Shown: positions 1 to 7,682 of the stretch, in pieces
Layout: each line of letters starts with the position of its first letter
Position numbering within the stretch: position 1 is the first letter of the stretch
NCBI GenBank assembly: GCA_944474755.1
Contig: OX104122.1
Span: 20,175,714-20,239,713 of the forward strand
Length of the DNA: 64,000 nucleotides
Direction of reading: 5' to 3'
Origin: Limnoperna fortunei
Lineage: Eukaryota > Mollusca > Bivalvia > Mytilida > Modiolidae
The notes under the pieces: model-generated
Database searches by the model: none
What the model saw: the letters and a program-made list of their open reading frames with translations, nothing else
What the model was told of the DNA's origin: nothing
Translations under genes and position numbers: made by a program

Positions 1-2
1 AT

Positions 3-3000
3 GAAGGCGTCTACCCGCTGAGGATATCCAATAGTGATCACACCGGAGCGAAGCATGTGGACCTCATGCTATTGGGGAATGAAGACACAAAACACTACAG
101 TTGGGTAAAGAACCTCTCACGACTCTTGACGGCGCAGGTGACCAAGCATGATGGGGAAGCTTACTTCTGCCGCCGGTGCCTAAACCATTTCACCCGGCAA
201 GATCTCCTGGACCGTCACATGGAATACTGCAGCCAGAAGCAGGCAGTAAAAGTCGAGATGCCGGACGAAGGAAGTAAGGTCAGTTTCAAGAACCATGCCC
301 GGTCGATGAAAGTACCATTCGTGGTCTACGCCGATTTCGAGTGCTTCACAACCAAAGTGAAGATGGAAGAGGAACCCGCGGCAGGTGGAGCTACCAAAAT
401 CCTCCAGAAGCACATACCATCGGGGTTCTGCTACCACATCAAGTGCTTCGACGAGACCGTATACGCAAAGAAACCGGTGATTTACACCATGCATCAGGAA
501 GGAGAAGACGTGGCCCAGATTTTTGTGGATCGGTTGACGAAAGACGTCCGTGACATCTACCAACAGAACGACTTCAAGAAGCCCATGGTGATGACGGAGG
601 AGGATAAGAAAGCATTCGAGGAAACCACCCACTGCACCATCTGCCACCAAGAGCTCGGCGAGGACAAAGTGAAGGACCACTGCCACTTCACAGGTAAGTT
701 CAGAGGGGCAGCCCATAGCGACTGCAATCTGAACTTCAAGGCATCCAAATTCGTCCCCGTGATTTTCCATAACTTGGCGGGGTATGACAGTCACCTCTTC
801 ATCAAGAACCTGGGCAGAACCGAAGGTAAGATCGACTGCATCCCCAACACGGAAGAGCGCTACATCTCCTTCACGAAGAGCGTACCGATTGGAGAGTACA
901 AGGATAAGAAAGGAAAGACGAAGACGCAATACCTATACTTGCGCTTCATTGACAGCTTCAAATTCATGAATGCCAGTCTCCAGAGCCTAGTCGAGGCAAC
1001 GCCGGTCGAGGCATTCACCGACATGCGGCGAGAATTTGGTGCAGTGCCAATGAACCCCGAGCTCTTCAAGGTGGGTGAGTTCGAGTCGGAGAATGGTCGA
1101 AACATTACCCTACGCGAGGTCATCGACAGACAGAAACTGGAGTACATCGTGACGCATCCGGAAGAGTATGAACTTGGGAGTCGATACATCAAGGGGCGGA
1201 AGCTCGAAAAGAATGCCCAACTGACGTTACTGCAAGATTACCTGGATCGCACCAACGCTCTGGGTGAATGCCCCATGCGATACTACCAGCGGAACGATTT
1301 CGGAAGATACTGGACCAGCGAGAAGATTGGTCTGCAGAATATGAGTCGTCGCATCCGCCATACCCTCTGCGCAGACCACATGATCGATATCGACATGAAG
1401 AACGCGCACCCAACCCTACTCTCCTGGTACTGCCATGAAAACAGCATTGAGTGCACCGGGCTCGATGCTTACATTGCCAACCGGGAGAAACTGACCGCAG
1501 ATCTGATGGCCTACCAAAGGATCACGCGGGACGAAGCCAAGACTACCCTCCTAGCCATCATTAATGGGAAGGAGATCGGACTGAAGGAGGATGCACCCGC
1601 TTGGTTCAAGGAGTACTATGAGGGAATGAGAACTATCATGAAGGAGGTGACCAAGCTGAACCCGGACCTACATAAGCTTGCCCGCGAATCCAAGGCAAGG
1701 CGACTCACAGACTACAACATCAAGGGAACCACCGTGAATTACGTCATGTGCTCCCTGGAAAACAAGGCCTTGATGGCAGCCTTCGATTACCTGACTGAAC
1801 AAGGAATCGAAGTGGGAGCGCTCGTTTTTGATGGATTGATGATTCACAAGAACGAGATGACGCACACCAGACTGACTGAAATCCTCCAAGGCTGCAGCGA
1901 GAAGGTGAAGCAGGTCGTTGGAGCGGACATTACCTTCACAGTCAAAGAGATGGATGAAGGATATGACATACCACTCACGGCGAAAGGGCAGAAGGACGGC
2001 AATCTGGATCTACTGCTACGTAAGGGGGTATATCCATACGATTACATGGATAAGTTTGAGAGACTCCAGGACCCCCAACTACCGGCGAAGAAGGACTTCT
2101 ATAGCGCGCTCACGAAGGAAGACATCAGTGACGCTGATTATGCCCATGCTCAGAAGGTCTGGAGGGATTGGGGAATCTCGACCATGCGGGAGTATCACGA
2201 CCTATACTTGAAGACGGACGTGATCTTGCTCGCTGATGTTTTCGAGAACTTCCGCAACATCTGCCTGAAGCACTATGGACTCGACCCGGCGCACTACTAC
2301 ACCGCACCAGGGCTTGCCTATGATGCAGCACTCAAGGTCAGCGCCATCCAACTAGATCTGATCTCCGATCCTGATATGTTACTCATGATCGAAAAGGGCA
2401 TCCGAGGAGGTCTCACTATGGCGTCAAAGAGATATGCCCGAGCGAACAACCCCTACGTGACGGGGCACGACCCAAGTAAGCCGACCAACTACCTCATGTA
2501 CCTGGACGCGAACAACCTTTACGGATGGGCGATGAGTCGAACTCTACCCACGGGAGACTTCAAGTGGACGGATCCCTCGGAGGTTCCAGACCTTAGCATG
2601 ATCGGAGAGGAGGATGCAAAGGGCTACATCCTGGAAGTGGATCTCGAGTACCCCAGGGGGCTCCACGACCATCATAACGATTACCCTCTGGCGCCGGAGT
2701 CCGTGGAGATCAATGGAGTAAGAAAACTGGTGGCCAACCTCCACGACCGGGAGAAATACGTGGTTCACTATGTGAATCTGAAGAAGTACCTCGCCAGGGG
2801 GATGAAGCTGAAGAAAATCCATCGAGCCATCCAGTTCACGCAAAGCCCCTGGTTGAAGAAGTACGTCGAGAAGAACACGGAGTGCCGGGCTGCTGCTGCC
2901 ACTACCTTCGAGAAGGAGTTCTTCAAACTCATGAACAATGCCGTGTTCGGGAAAACCATGGAGAACATTCGGAACAGGGTGGACGTGCGATTAGTCAACA

Positions 3001-3701
3001 GTGAGAAGGTAGCCAGGAAATTGGTAGCGAGACCCAACTTCAAGCGCAGGACGCTGTTCAACGCGGATCTGGCCGCAGTGCATCTACATCGCACGAAACT
3101 GGTCTTCGACAAACCAATCTACCTTGGATTCTCCATTCTCGAGCTATCGAAGACATTGATGACTGACTTCGTCTACGATTACCTCAAGCCAACGTACGGT
3201 GACCGGGCCAGCATCTGCTACACCGACACGGACAGCTTGATCTGTGACATTCAGACGGCGGACGTATACAAAGATATGGCGACGAGCGCACATCAGTGGT
3301 TCGATACCTCCAACTACGCTGCGAACCATGCCTCCGGGATCCCAGCCGACGTGAACAAGAAGGTGATCGGCATGTTCAAGGATGAGTGCGCAGGCCGACC
3401 GATGACTGAGTACGTGGGAATCCGGCCAAAGGCCTATGCATTCAAAGTAGATTTTGAGGAGCATAAGAGAGCCAAAGGCGTGAAGAAGAGTGTGGTTGAG
3501 TCTGAACTGACCTTCGCAGACTACAAGCAGTGCCTAGACACCGGCAAGGAGACGTACCGCTCGATGAACCTCATCCGAAGCCGGCTCCATCAGATATTCA
3601 CCATGGCCTATTGCAAGAAATCTCTCTCAGCCAACGATGATAAGCGACACATTCTGCCTGACGGGGTCCACACCCTCGCGCACGGTCACTATCGAATCTA
3701 A
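3..3701 (+). CDS. Protein-primed family B DNA polymerase, 5' partial, with large internal insertion
   Basis: This replicative polymerase would copy the element from a protein primer. The frame is open to the window edge at base 3, so the true start lies upstream; the GTG at 57 is only the first permissive codon. Counting that GTG as residue 1: a C2H2-type zinc motif (38-58), Exo I YADFEC (91-96), an endonuclease VII-like zinc motif with CTIC and DHCH (193-210), Exo II HNLAGYDSH (238-246), Exo III in the YHDLYLKTDV region (713-722), palm motif A DANNLYGWAM (817-826), motif B NNAVFGKTMEN (960-970) and motif C YTDTDS (1055-1060). All catalytic motifs look intact. Residues about 321-648 do not belong to the normal Polinton polymerase plan (separate entry). 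The stop codon lies inside the promoter-like box of the protease gene 4 bp downstream. Confidence 0.94.
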   Translation, partial: EGVYPLRISNSDHTGAKHVDLMLLGNEDTKHYSWVKNLSRLLTAQVTKHDGEAYFCRRCLNHFTRQDLLDRHMEYCSQKQAVKVEMPDEGSKVSFKNHARSMKVPFVVYADFECFTTKVKMEEEPAAGGATKILQKHIPSGFCYHIKCFDETVYAKKPVIYTMHQEGEDVAQIFVDRLTKDVRDIYQQNDFKKPMVMTEEDKKAFEETTHCTICHQELGEDKVKDHCHFTGKFRGAAHSDCNLNFKASKFVPVIFHNLAGYDSHLFIKNLGRTEGKIDCIPNTEERYISFTKSVPIGEYKDKKGKTKTQYLYLRFIDSFKFMNASLQSLVEATPVEAFTDMRREFGAVPMNPELFKVGEFESENGRNITLREVIDRQKLEYIVTHPEEYELGSRYIKGRKLEKNAQLTLLQDYLDRTNALGECPMRYYQRNDFGRYWTSEKIGLQNMSRRIRHTLCADHMIDIDMKNAHPTLLSWYCHENSIECTGLDAYIANREKLTADLMAYQRITRDEAKTTLLAIINGKEIGLKEDAPAWFKEYYEGMRTIMKEVTKLNPDLHKLARESKARRLTDYNIKGTTVNYVMCSLENKALMAAFDYLTEQGIEVGALVFDGLMIHKNEMTHTRLTEILQGCSEKVKQVVGADITFTVKEMDEGYDIPLTAKGQKDGNLDLLLRKGVYPYDYMDKFERLQDPQLPAKKDFYSALTKEDISDADYAHAQKVWRDWGISTMREYHDLYLKTDVILLADVFENFRNICLKHYGLDPAHYYTAPGLAYDAALKVSAIQLDLISDPDMLLMIEKGIRGGLTMASKRYARANNPYVTGHDPSKPTNYLMYLDANNLYGWAMSRTLPTGDFKWTDPSEVPDLSMIGEEDAKGYILEVDLEYPRGLHDHHNDYPLAPESVEINGVRKLVANLHDREKYVVHYVNLKKYLARGMKLKKIHRAIQFTQSPWLKKYVEKNTECRAAAATTFEKEFFKLMNNAVFGKTMENIRNRVDVRLVNSEKVARKLVARPNFKRRTLFNADLAAVHLHRTKLVFDKPIYLGFSILELSKTLMTDFVYDYLKPTYGDRASICYTDTDSLICDIQTADVYKDMATSAHQWFDTSNYAANHASGIPADVNKKVIGMFKDECAGRPMTEYVGIRPKAYAFKVDFEEHKRAKGVKKSVVESELTFADYKQCLDTGKETYRSMNLIRSRLHQIFTMAYCKKSLSANDDKRHILPDGVHTLAHGHYRI
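1017..2000 (+). other. Embedded TV-Pol-like (family A-related) palm domain inside PolB
   Basis: About 328 in-frame residues separate the post-Exo II segment FIDSFKFMNASLQSLV from LLLRKGVYPYDYM, which in Polinton polymerases are normally only a few tens of residues apart. The insert contains GRYW...LQNMSRRIRHTL, then DIDMKNAHPTLL (motif A-like, about 1386-1421), a KGTTVNYVM block with Lys and Asn (motif B-like, from 1722) and ALVFDGLMI (motif C-like, about 1821-1844). This order matches the TV-Pol family described from virophages, Polinton-like viruses and transposons, a relative of family A DNA polymerases and T7-type RNA polymerases. The assignment rests on motif recognition by eye. Frame and codon use continue smoothly across both borders. 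It is not intein-like, because there is no splice-competent Cys/Ser start or His-Asn end. Confidence 0.68.
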
Positions 3702-3708
3702 ATAAATG
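3698..3708 (+). promoter_or_regulatory. Late-type junction box CTAAATAAATG before the protease
   Basis: The polymerase stop TAA (3699-3701) and the protease ATG (3706) both fall inside this box. It is the leftmost member of a set of eight similar boxes in the element. A promoter role is inferred from recurrence and position. Confidence 0.55.
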
Positions 3709-4119
3709 AGCAGCGTACGAGTTTACTACTTAACTCTCCCACGCAAACCCCTCTCAAATGTAGAGCTCGAAGAAGCTGCCTCGGCCCTAGGGATCCATCG
3801 ATTCAGAGGGGTATTCATGAGAGATGCCCTACCACCAGCGCCACGAGCTAATGAATGCGGTATCTTGAACCACGATGACTTTCAAGGTCCCGGAACGCAC
3901 TGGACCTGCTGGCACAAGCGCGGAGGACTCAAAGTCTACTTCGACTCTTATGGTCTGCCTCCGCCCGACGAGATGGTCGACTATCTGCGTCCGAAGATCC
4001 AATACAACACCGATGAGCTGCAGCATCGCGGGGACGTGGTGTGCGGTCACTTTTGCCTCTACGTACTGAAGATGCTGTCGGAGGGTAGATCGTTCGATGA
4101 CGTGATATTCTCACTATAA
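3706..4119 (+). CDS. Adenain-like cysteine protease (capsid maturation protease)
   Basis: A 137-residue protein of the adenovirus protease/Ulp1 fold, expected to cleave capsid precursors during virion maturation. The catalytic set can be read directly: His in GTHWTCW (residues 64-70), an acidic partner in YFDSYGLPPPDEM, and Cys in VCGHFCLYVL near the C-terminus. Length fits compact Polinton proteases. It starts at the ATG inside the junction box, 4 bp after the polymerase stop, and its own stop lies inside the next box. It sits between the polymerase and a fibre-like gene. No disabling change is visible. Confidence 0.9.
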   Translation: MSSVRVYYLTLPRKPLSNVELEEAASALGIHRFRGVFMRDALPPAPRANECGILNHDDFQGPGTHWTCWHKRGGLKVYFDSYGLPPPDEMVDYLRPKIQYNTDELQHRGDVVCGHFCLYVLKMLSEGRSFDDVIFSL

Positions 4120-4126
4120 ATAAATG
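4115..4126 (+). promoter_or_regulatory. Junction box TATAAATAAATG before the fibre-like gene
   Basis: The protease stop TAA (4117-4119) and the next ATG (4124) both lie inside the box. Same motif as at six other gene junctions. Confidence 0.6.
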
Positions 4127-4603
4127 GACAAATTCGGATCTCACTCGAGAAAACGCGCATTGGTCTGGTCCCAAGATCTCGATATGAATGACAACCGCAT
4201 CACCGGCCTGGGGGCACCGCGAGAGGGGTCGGACGCTGCGACGAGGCACTGGGTCAATCTGCAATTGAAAGAGGGTCAGAAGGATATCGCTGAGCTCGCG
4301 GCAAAGATCGACAAGGTCTTGAAAGTGCTCGAGGATAAGGAGAAACGCTTGAATGGCATCGAGAAAGACGTGGCAAAGTGCCTGCCCACGATCGGCGGTA
4401 AGATGACCGGCGCGATAGATATGCAGGGCCATGCTATTCGTAACCTTCCCGAGGGAACCGACTCCAAGGATCCCGTGACGAATGGTTGGTATGCAAAGAA
4501 CTGGCAGGATTTAGCCTTAACCATGCAGGAGAAGATAAACGCTGTAGAATCTAGATATAAAACCCTCGAAAAGCAGATGGCTGATAAGCAGGAAAAAGAT
4601 TGA
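4124..4603 (+). CDS. Fibre-like protein with phage tail-fibre-type repeats
   Basis: A 159-residue protein. Two segments resemble the repeat found at the head of many phage tail fibres: DLDMNDNRITGLGAP followed by DAATRHWV (about residues 19-44), and GGKMTGAIDMQGHAIRNLP followed by DPVTNGWY (about 90-123). Between them (45-85) and at the C-terminus (132-159) are charged heptad-like stretches that should form coiled coils. The layout suggests a trimeric fibre or spike base that connects to the capsid. It lies directly after the protease and reuses the junction box. Its last 87 bp overlap the 3' end of the integrase on the other strand. The function is inferred from repeats, not from a known family hit. 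Confidence 0.65.
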   Translation: MDKFGSHSRKRALVWSQDLDMNDNRITGLGAPREGSDAATRHWVNLQLKEGQKDIAELAAKIDKVLKVLEDKEKRLNGIEKDVAKCLPTIGGKMTGAIDMQGHAIRNLPEGTDSKDPVTNGWYAKNWQDLALTMQEKINAVESRYKTLEKQMADKQEKD

Positions 4604-5650
4604 AGCTCTTGAAAAGTACGTGAAGTTAAGCCTCCTACTCCCGGCAGGATCGGTTGACCCCTCCTCCGCTTCTCTAGTCCCCACTCCAGGGACTGGAAAA
4701 TCGAAGGACGATTGGAGCTCGGAAGCCTTTACCCATGAATTGAACGTCTTGGGATAGCCTCGCCATTTGACGTAGACTTCCCGTTCTCCTTGCCGGGTGC
4801 GTCGCCGCAAGATCCTTTCGATGCGAAAGAGTTCCTGGGTGGTCTTCTGGAGCTCAGGCTCGTAGAAAGATCCCTGAATTTCCTCGTCGTTGAGGTCCTT
4901 GAGACGATACGTGGGCGGTTGCGTTCCTAAGACCGTGGATACGGTGAAGACTTCTTCGGTCCAGCGTGGAGTATATCCTTTCTCGAACACGCCCTTCTTC
5001 TTGGTGATTCGGACCTTATCGCCAACCTTGAATCGCGGTGGTTGCATGGGAGGGAGATCTCCGTAAAGGTTCCAGAAGACTTTGGTTTCGTTCTCCTTCT
5101 GACTGGCGGCAGTGGGAGTCATCTTGATGGAGCGGTGCTTGGTGGTATTATACTGATGAACCAGATCGCTTAGCACATCGATATAGGTTCGCGTGGAGTT
5201 GGCGGAAAAGTACTTGAACATCTTCTCCTTCATGGTACGGTTCCAACGCTCCACGACGCTCGACTTCTCTTCGTTTTCGGAAGAGTAGAGCTCGACGTCA
5301 TGCTTCTGGAGAAGCTCCTTCACCTCCTTGTTGTAGAATTCCGTTCCTTTGTCCGTCCATAGCTTCTTGGGGATGCGAGACTTGAAGACCGCATGGAAGG
5401 CGTCGCGCACCGTAGTCCCCTTCTTATCCCTGAGTGGCACTAGCCACCCATACTTGGAGAAGACATCGATGATGCTCAGGATGAACTTATGGCCTTTGTT
5501 GTCTCGGGAAAAGGCACTCATATCCACGAGATCGGCCGCCCAGGTTGCATCTATTCCACCCACCACCACGCGACGCTTCTGAAATTTGCGGCGGATTGGC
5601 TTGTGCAGTTCCTCGGCTAGTTCGTCCGACCAAACGAGGGTTTTTTTTTT
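4517..5650 (-). CDS. Polinton integrase (DDE, retroviral type) with C-terminal chromodomain
   Basis: This enzyme inserts the element into host DNA. From the start of homology at the A run (5650) it shows the conserved LAEELHKPIRRKF segment, first catalytic Asp in WAADLVDM (near 5533), second Asp in LWTDKGTEFYN and Glu in SSVVERWNRTMKE, about 33 residues after the second Asp. An SH3-like segment with FKVGDKVRI follows, then a chromodomain (ERILRRR...YVKWRGYPKTFNSWV) that may direct integration to modified histones. No ATG in this frame precedes the conserved region; the first Met lies just after the first catalytic Asp. Translation must therefore come from the upstream PLA2 frame (see 5487-6134), or the gene is broken by one base. 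The C-terminal tail overlaps the fibre-like gene. Confidence 0.9.
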   Translation of the reverse strand, partial: KKKTLVWSDELAEELHKPIRRKFQKRRVVVGGIDATWAADLVDMSAFSRDNKGHKFILSIIDVFSKYGWLVPLRDKKGTTVRDAFHAVFKSRIPKKLWTDKGTEFYNKEVKELLQKHDVELYSSENEEKSSVVERWNRTMKEKMFKYFSANSTRTYIDVLSDLVHQYNTTKHRSIKMTPTAASQKENETKVFWNLYGDLPPMQPPRFKVGDKVRITKKKGVFEKGYTPRWTEEVFTVSTVLGTQPPTYRLKDLNDEEIQGSFYEPELQKTTQELFRIERILRRRTRQGEREVYVKWRGYPKTFNSWVKASELQSSFDFPVPGVGTREAEEGSTDPAGSRRLNFTYFSRASIFFLLISHLLFEGFISRFYSVYLLLHG

Positions 5651-6134
5651 TAACCCCCAATCCAAATCGCGCTTTGGTACCGATGATGGGCTTGACGATG
5701 CTACGGTCCAGGCGTTCGCGTGCGGTGGGGTCGGAAATGGCATCGAGGGAGGACAGCATGGTAGCGTCGCAGATGGAGTTGCGCGAGGCCGTATCCTTAT
5801 GCTTGGCATAGCAGAGATCGTGGTGATACGCGGCCTCATCCACTCGATTGATGGGTTTCGACCAATCCTTGGGGGTACCATCGGCGTTCAGCCGCTTGGC
5901 GAGGTTGGTCCCAGGTCCGGTGAAATTGTGGCCTGGAAGGTGCATCTCTATGGGTAGTCGGTTGATCAGGTGGTTCATGAACCCAGTACCCTCCACGGAC
6001 CGGATGAACTGAGATTTCCTAGAACCGCATACGGCGCAGATACCCACCTTCCTCCGTCGTCCGTTGCTGGTCGGGATCACTCCGCGGCTATTCGTCTCGG
6101 TCTTCGTTTTGCACTTCAAACAGTACATTCCCAT
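5487..6134 (-). CDS. Zinc ribbon plus phospholipase A2-like protein (PX-like), upstream of integrase
   Basis: Residues 1-44 form a four-cysteine ribbon (YCLKC and CAVCG). Residues about 62-112 carry the signature of parvovirus-type secreted phospholipase A2: a calcium-loop-like FTGPGTNL and the HD centre DEAAYHHDLCY. Such domains help capsids breach endosomal membranes. Conserved residues continue to about 164, ending at a run of 11 A (plus-strand T, 5641-5651). Downstream of the run the conserved integrase continues in a different frame, and the rest of this frame to 5487 looks like shadow sequence. The ATG at 6134 faces the ATPase start across a 15-bp AT-rich spacer. It may be one gene with the integrase (expressed by slippage or broken by one base) or two overlapping genes. 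Confidence 0.78.
   Translation of the reverse strand: MGMYCLKCKTKTETNSRGVIPTSNGRRRKVGICAVCGSRKSQFIRSVEGTGFMNHLINRLPIEMHLPGHNFTGPGTNLAKRLNADGTPKDWSKPINRVDEAAYHHDLCYAKHKDTASRNSICDATMLSSLDAISDPTARERLDRSIVKPIIGTKARFGLGVKKKNPRLVGRTSRGTAQANPPQISEASRGGGWNRCNLGGRSRGYECLFPRQQRP
5641..5651 (-). other. A11 run where the PLA2 frame meets the integrase frame
   Basis: On the minus strand the run is 11 A flanked by GTT and CCC. Conserved coding on either side is out of frame by one base. Possible explanations are polymerase slippage during transcription, ribosomal frameshifting, a replication or assembly indel, or a genuine inactivating mutation. Confidence 0.8.
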
Positions 6135-6149
6135 TTATATATATATAAA
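6131..6149. promoter_or_regulatory. Divergent AT-rich promoter between PLA2/integrase and ATPase
   Basis: The start codons of the minus-strand gene (6134) and plus-strand ATPase (6150) are separated by 15 bp of TTATATATATATAAA-like sequence. This is the only possible intergenic promoter for both genes. It differs from the TATAAATAAATG junction box, which suggests a different expression class. Confidence 0.5.
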
Positions 6150-6911
6150 ATGGACGTTGAAGATATTTCGTATAACGAGTCCACCTCGACCAGGTGCAAT
6201 CACTACCTTCTCCCGCAGCGATCAATCCGAGGCTTAATCATAGGCAAGTCGGACTGTGGCAAGACGACGCTGCTGAATAACCTCTTCTTGCGCGAAGGGT
6301 GGTTAGACTACGATCGACTATACATCTTCGGAAAATCGCTCCACCAACCCATCTACCAGCTGCTGCGGCGGGCGCTGGAAAGGGGATTCTCGAAGGACGA
6401 TATCCGAGAAATACTCTCCATCAAGGATAGATGCCCCTACCCATTGATCGATGTGGTGGAAGTACTGAATCAATCGCCTAACCCTGGCGGTATCGAAGCC
6501 TTCTTCTTTGAGCATGGAGACGATGTGCCAGACCCCCGCGAACTCGATCCCACCCGCAAGAATCTCATGATCTTCGACGACTTGATGATGAGCAAGCAGA
6601 GTAAGTGTGAAGATTACTACGTGAGAGGTCGTCACAACAACGTGGACTGCTTCTACCTCTGCCAAAACTATTTCAAGCTGCCCCGGCAATCGATCCGTGA
6701 AAATACCAACTTCATCTGCCTCTTCGAGCAAGATGCTAAGAACCGCGAGCACATCCGTCGCGATCACTGCAATGACCTCACCAAGGAGCAGTTTGACGTC
6801 CTTTGCGACCGCTGCTGGTCCGAACCTTACGGATTCATGACGATCGACCTCACGAGTCCCAAGGCGGCTGGAAAATATCGATACAAATTAGAAGAGTTCT
6901 ATTTAGTCTAA
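6150..6911 (+). CDS. Packaging ATPase (FtsK/HerA, A32-like)
   Basis: A 253-residue NTPase expected to pump the genome into the capsid. The Walker A motif GKSDCGKTT is at residues 32-40, Walker B NLMIFDDLM at 138-146, and the YLCQNYFKLPRQSIRENTN segment after it fits the conserved Gln/Arg region of the A32 group. The frame is open upstream to 5970, but that part is antisense to the PLA2 gene. The ATG at 6150, directly after the AT-rich divergent promoter, is the likely start. The stop is 9 bp before the next gene. All motifs look intact. Confidence 0.9.
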   Translation: MDVEDISYNESTSTRCNHYLLPQRSIRGLIIGKSDCGKTTLLNNLFLREGWLDYDRLYIFGKSLHQPIYQLLRRALERGFSKDDIREILSIKDRCPYPLIDVVEVLNQSPNPGGIEAFFFEHGDDVPDPRELDPTRKNLMIFDDLMMSKQSKCEDYYVRGRHNNVDCFYLCQNYFKLPRQSIRENTNFICLFEQDAKNREHIRRDHCNDLTKEQFDVLCDRCWSEPYGFMTIDLTSPKAAGKYRYKLEEFYLV

Positions 6912-6920
6912 GATAAAATC

Positions 6921-7682
6921 ATGAACCACGAATCTTTGATGGATCAGATCGAGCAGAGGGAGCGCATGATCAAGCTGGAACCTATCTTTTTGCTTAATCA
7001 TATACTGCTGGAGTACGAATCTTGGGTGGAGCAGATCGAGCTGGAGTTAGGTAGACCACCAACCACCGTCGAGCTACAGATCATGCTGAAGAGTCCTTTA
7101 GGTGCCCCTGAGTTTAAGTGGGAGTTTGAGGATTACCTCAAGAATAGGTGCGAGTGCCGAACGGAGATCGGAGACCCCAGCGATGTATACCCACTCTGCG
7201 GCTTCTGCCAGGACCTACCTACGGAACTCAGAGAGAGTCTCTGTCATCCTCATGAAATGGTATGGTCACCGAACACAAAGTCATCTTACTGTATGAAGAG
7301 TGGTCATCCTCATGAAATGGTATGGTCACCGAACACAAAGTCATCTTACTGTATGAAGTGTGGAATGGAGCCAACGAGACCTATGTTCGATGAAGCAGAT
7401 TTTGATACACTGAATGCTCGTCGCCATAACGGGGTGAGAAACCATGCAAGATCCCTCCAACCTCCATGTTCAGTCAAAACGGTCCGTGGACACCAATGCG
7501 CATTCCCATGCCAGCCGGGTAGCGATAAATGCAGAAGGCACTTGAATCCTTCAAGGATCGACCCTTATCAGCTTCCTCCACGCTGGCAGTCGATATTCAA
7601 ACGCTCTCCAACGCTTAGGGGCGTTCCGTCAAACGCTCTCGAACGCTTAGGGGCGTTCCGTCAAACGCTCTCGAACGCTTAG
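6921..7682 (+). CDS. Cysteine-rich zinc-finger-like protein with recent internal duplication
   Basis: A 253-residue protein with no recognised family. The N-terminal half is acidic and helical. From residue about 78 there are Cys clusters: CEC, CGFC, a CH pair, then YCMKSG and YCMKCG, and later PCSV...CAFPC...KCRRHL, all typical of zinc-binding modules. A perfect 56-bp direct repeat with a 60-bp period (7243-7363) duplicates 20 residues; the first copy has Ser where the second has the likely zinc-ligand Cys. The C-terminal 30 residues are encoded by the CG-rich repeat array at 7597-7720, so the true stop may once have been elsewhere. It follows the ATPase by 9 bp, without the junction box. 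A DNA-binding or regulatory role is a guess. Confidence 0.7.
   Translation: MNHESLMDQIEQRERMIKLEPIFLLNHILLEYESWVEQIELELGRPPTTVELQIMLKSPLGAPEFKWEFEDYLKNRCECRTEIGDPSDVYPLCGFCQDLPTELRESLCHPHEMVWSPNTKSSYCMKSGHPHEMVWSPNTKSSYCMKCGMEPTRPMFDEADFDTLNARRHNGVRNHARSLQPPCSVKTVRGHQCAFPCQPGSDKCRRHLNPSRIDPYQLPPRWQSIFKRSPTLRGVPSNALERLGAFRQTLSNA
7243..7363 (+). repeat. 60-bp tandem duplication inside the zinc-finger gene
   Basis: Bases 7243-7298 and 7303-7358 are identical. The first differences at the edges sit in a codon that reads Ser in copy one and Cys in copy two. Perfect identity implies a recent slippage or unequal exchange event. Confidence 0.95.

Noticed and set aside
180..929. 249-codon minus-strand frame opposite the polymerase
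   Set aside because: It is the antisense shadow of a clearly conserved polymerase, with no domain of its own.
1017..2000. Intein in the polymerase
   Set aside because: The insert lacks intein splice-site residues at both borders and has polymerase-like motifs instead of Hint or homing endonuclease motifs.
5970..6149. Upstream extension of the ATPase frame
   Set aside because: This part is antisense to the PLA2 zinc ribbon; the ATG at 6150 directly follows the AT-rich promoter.
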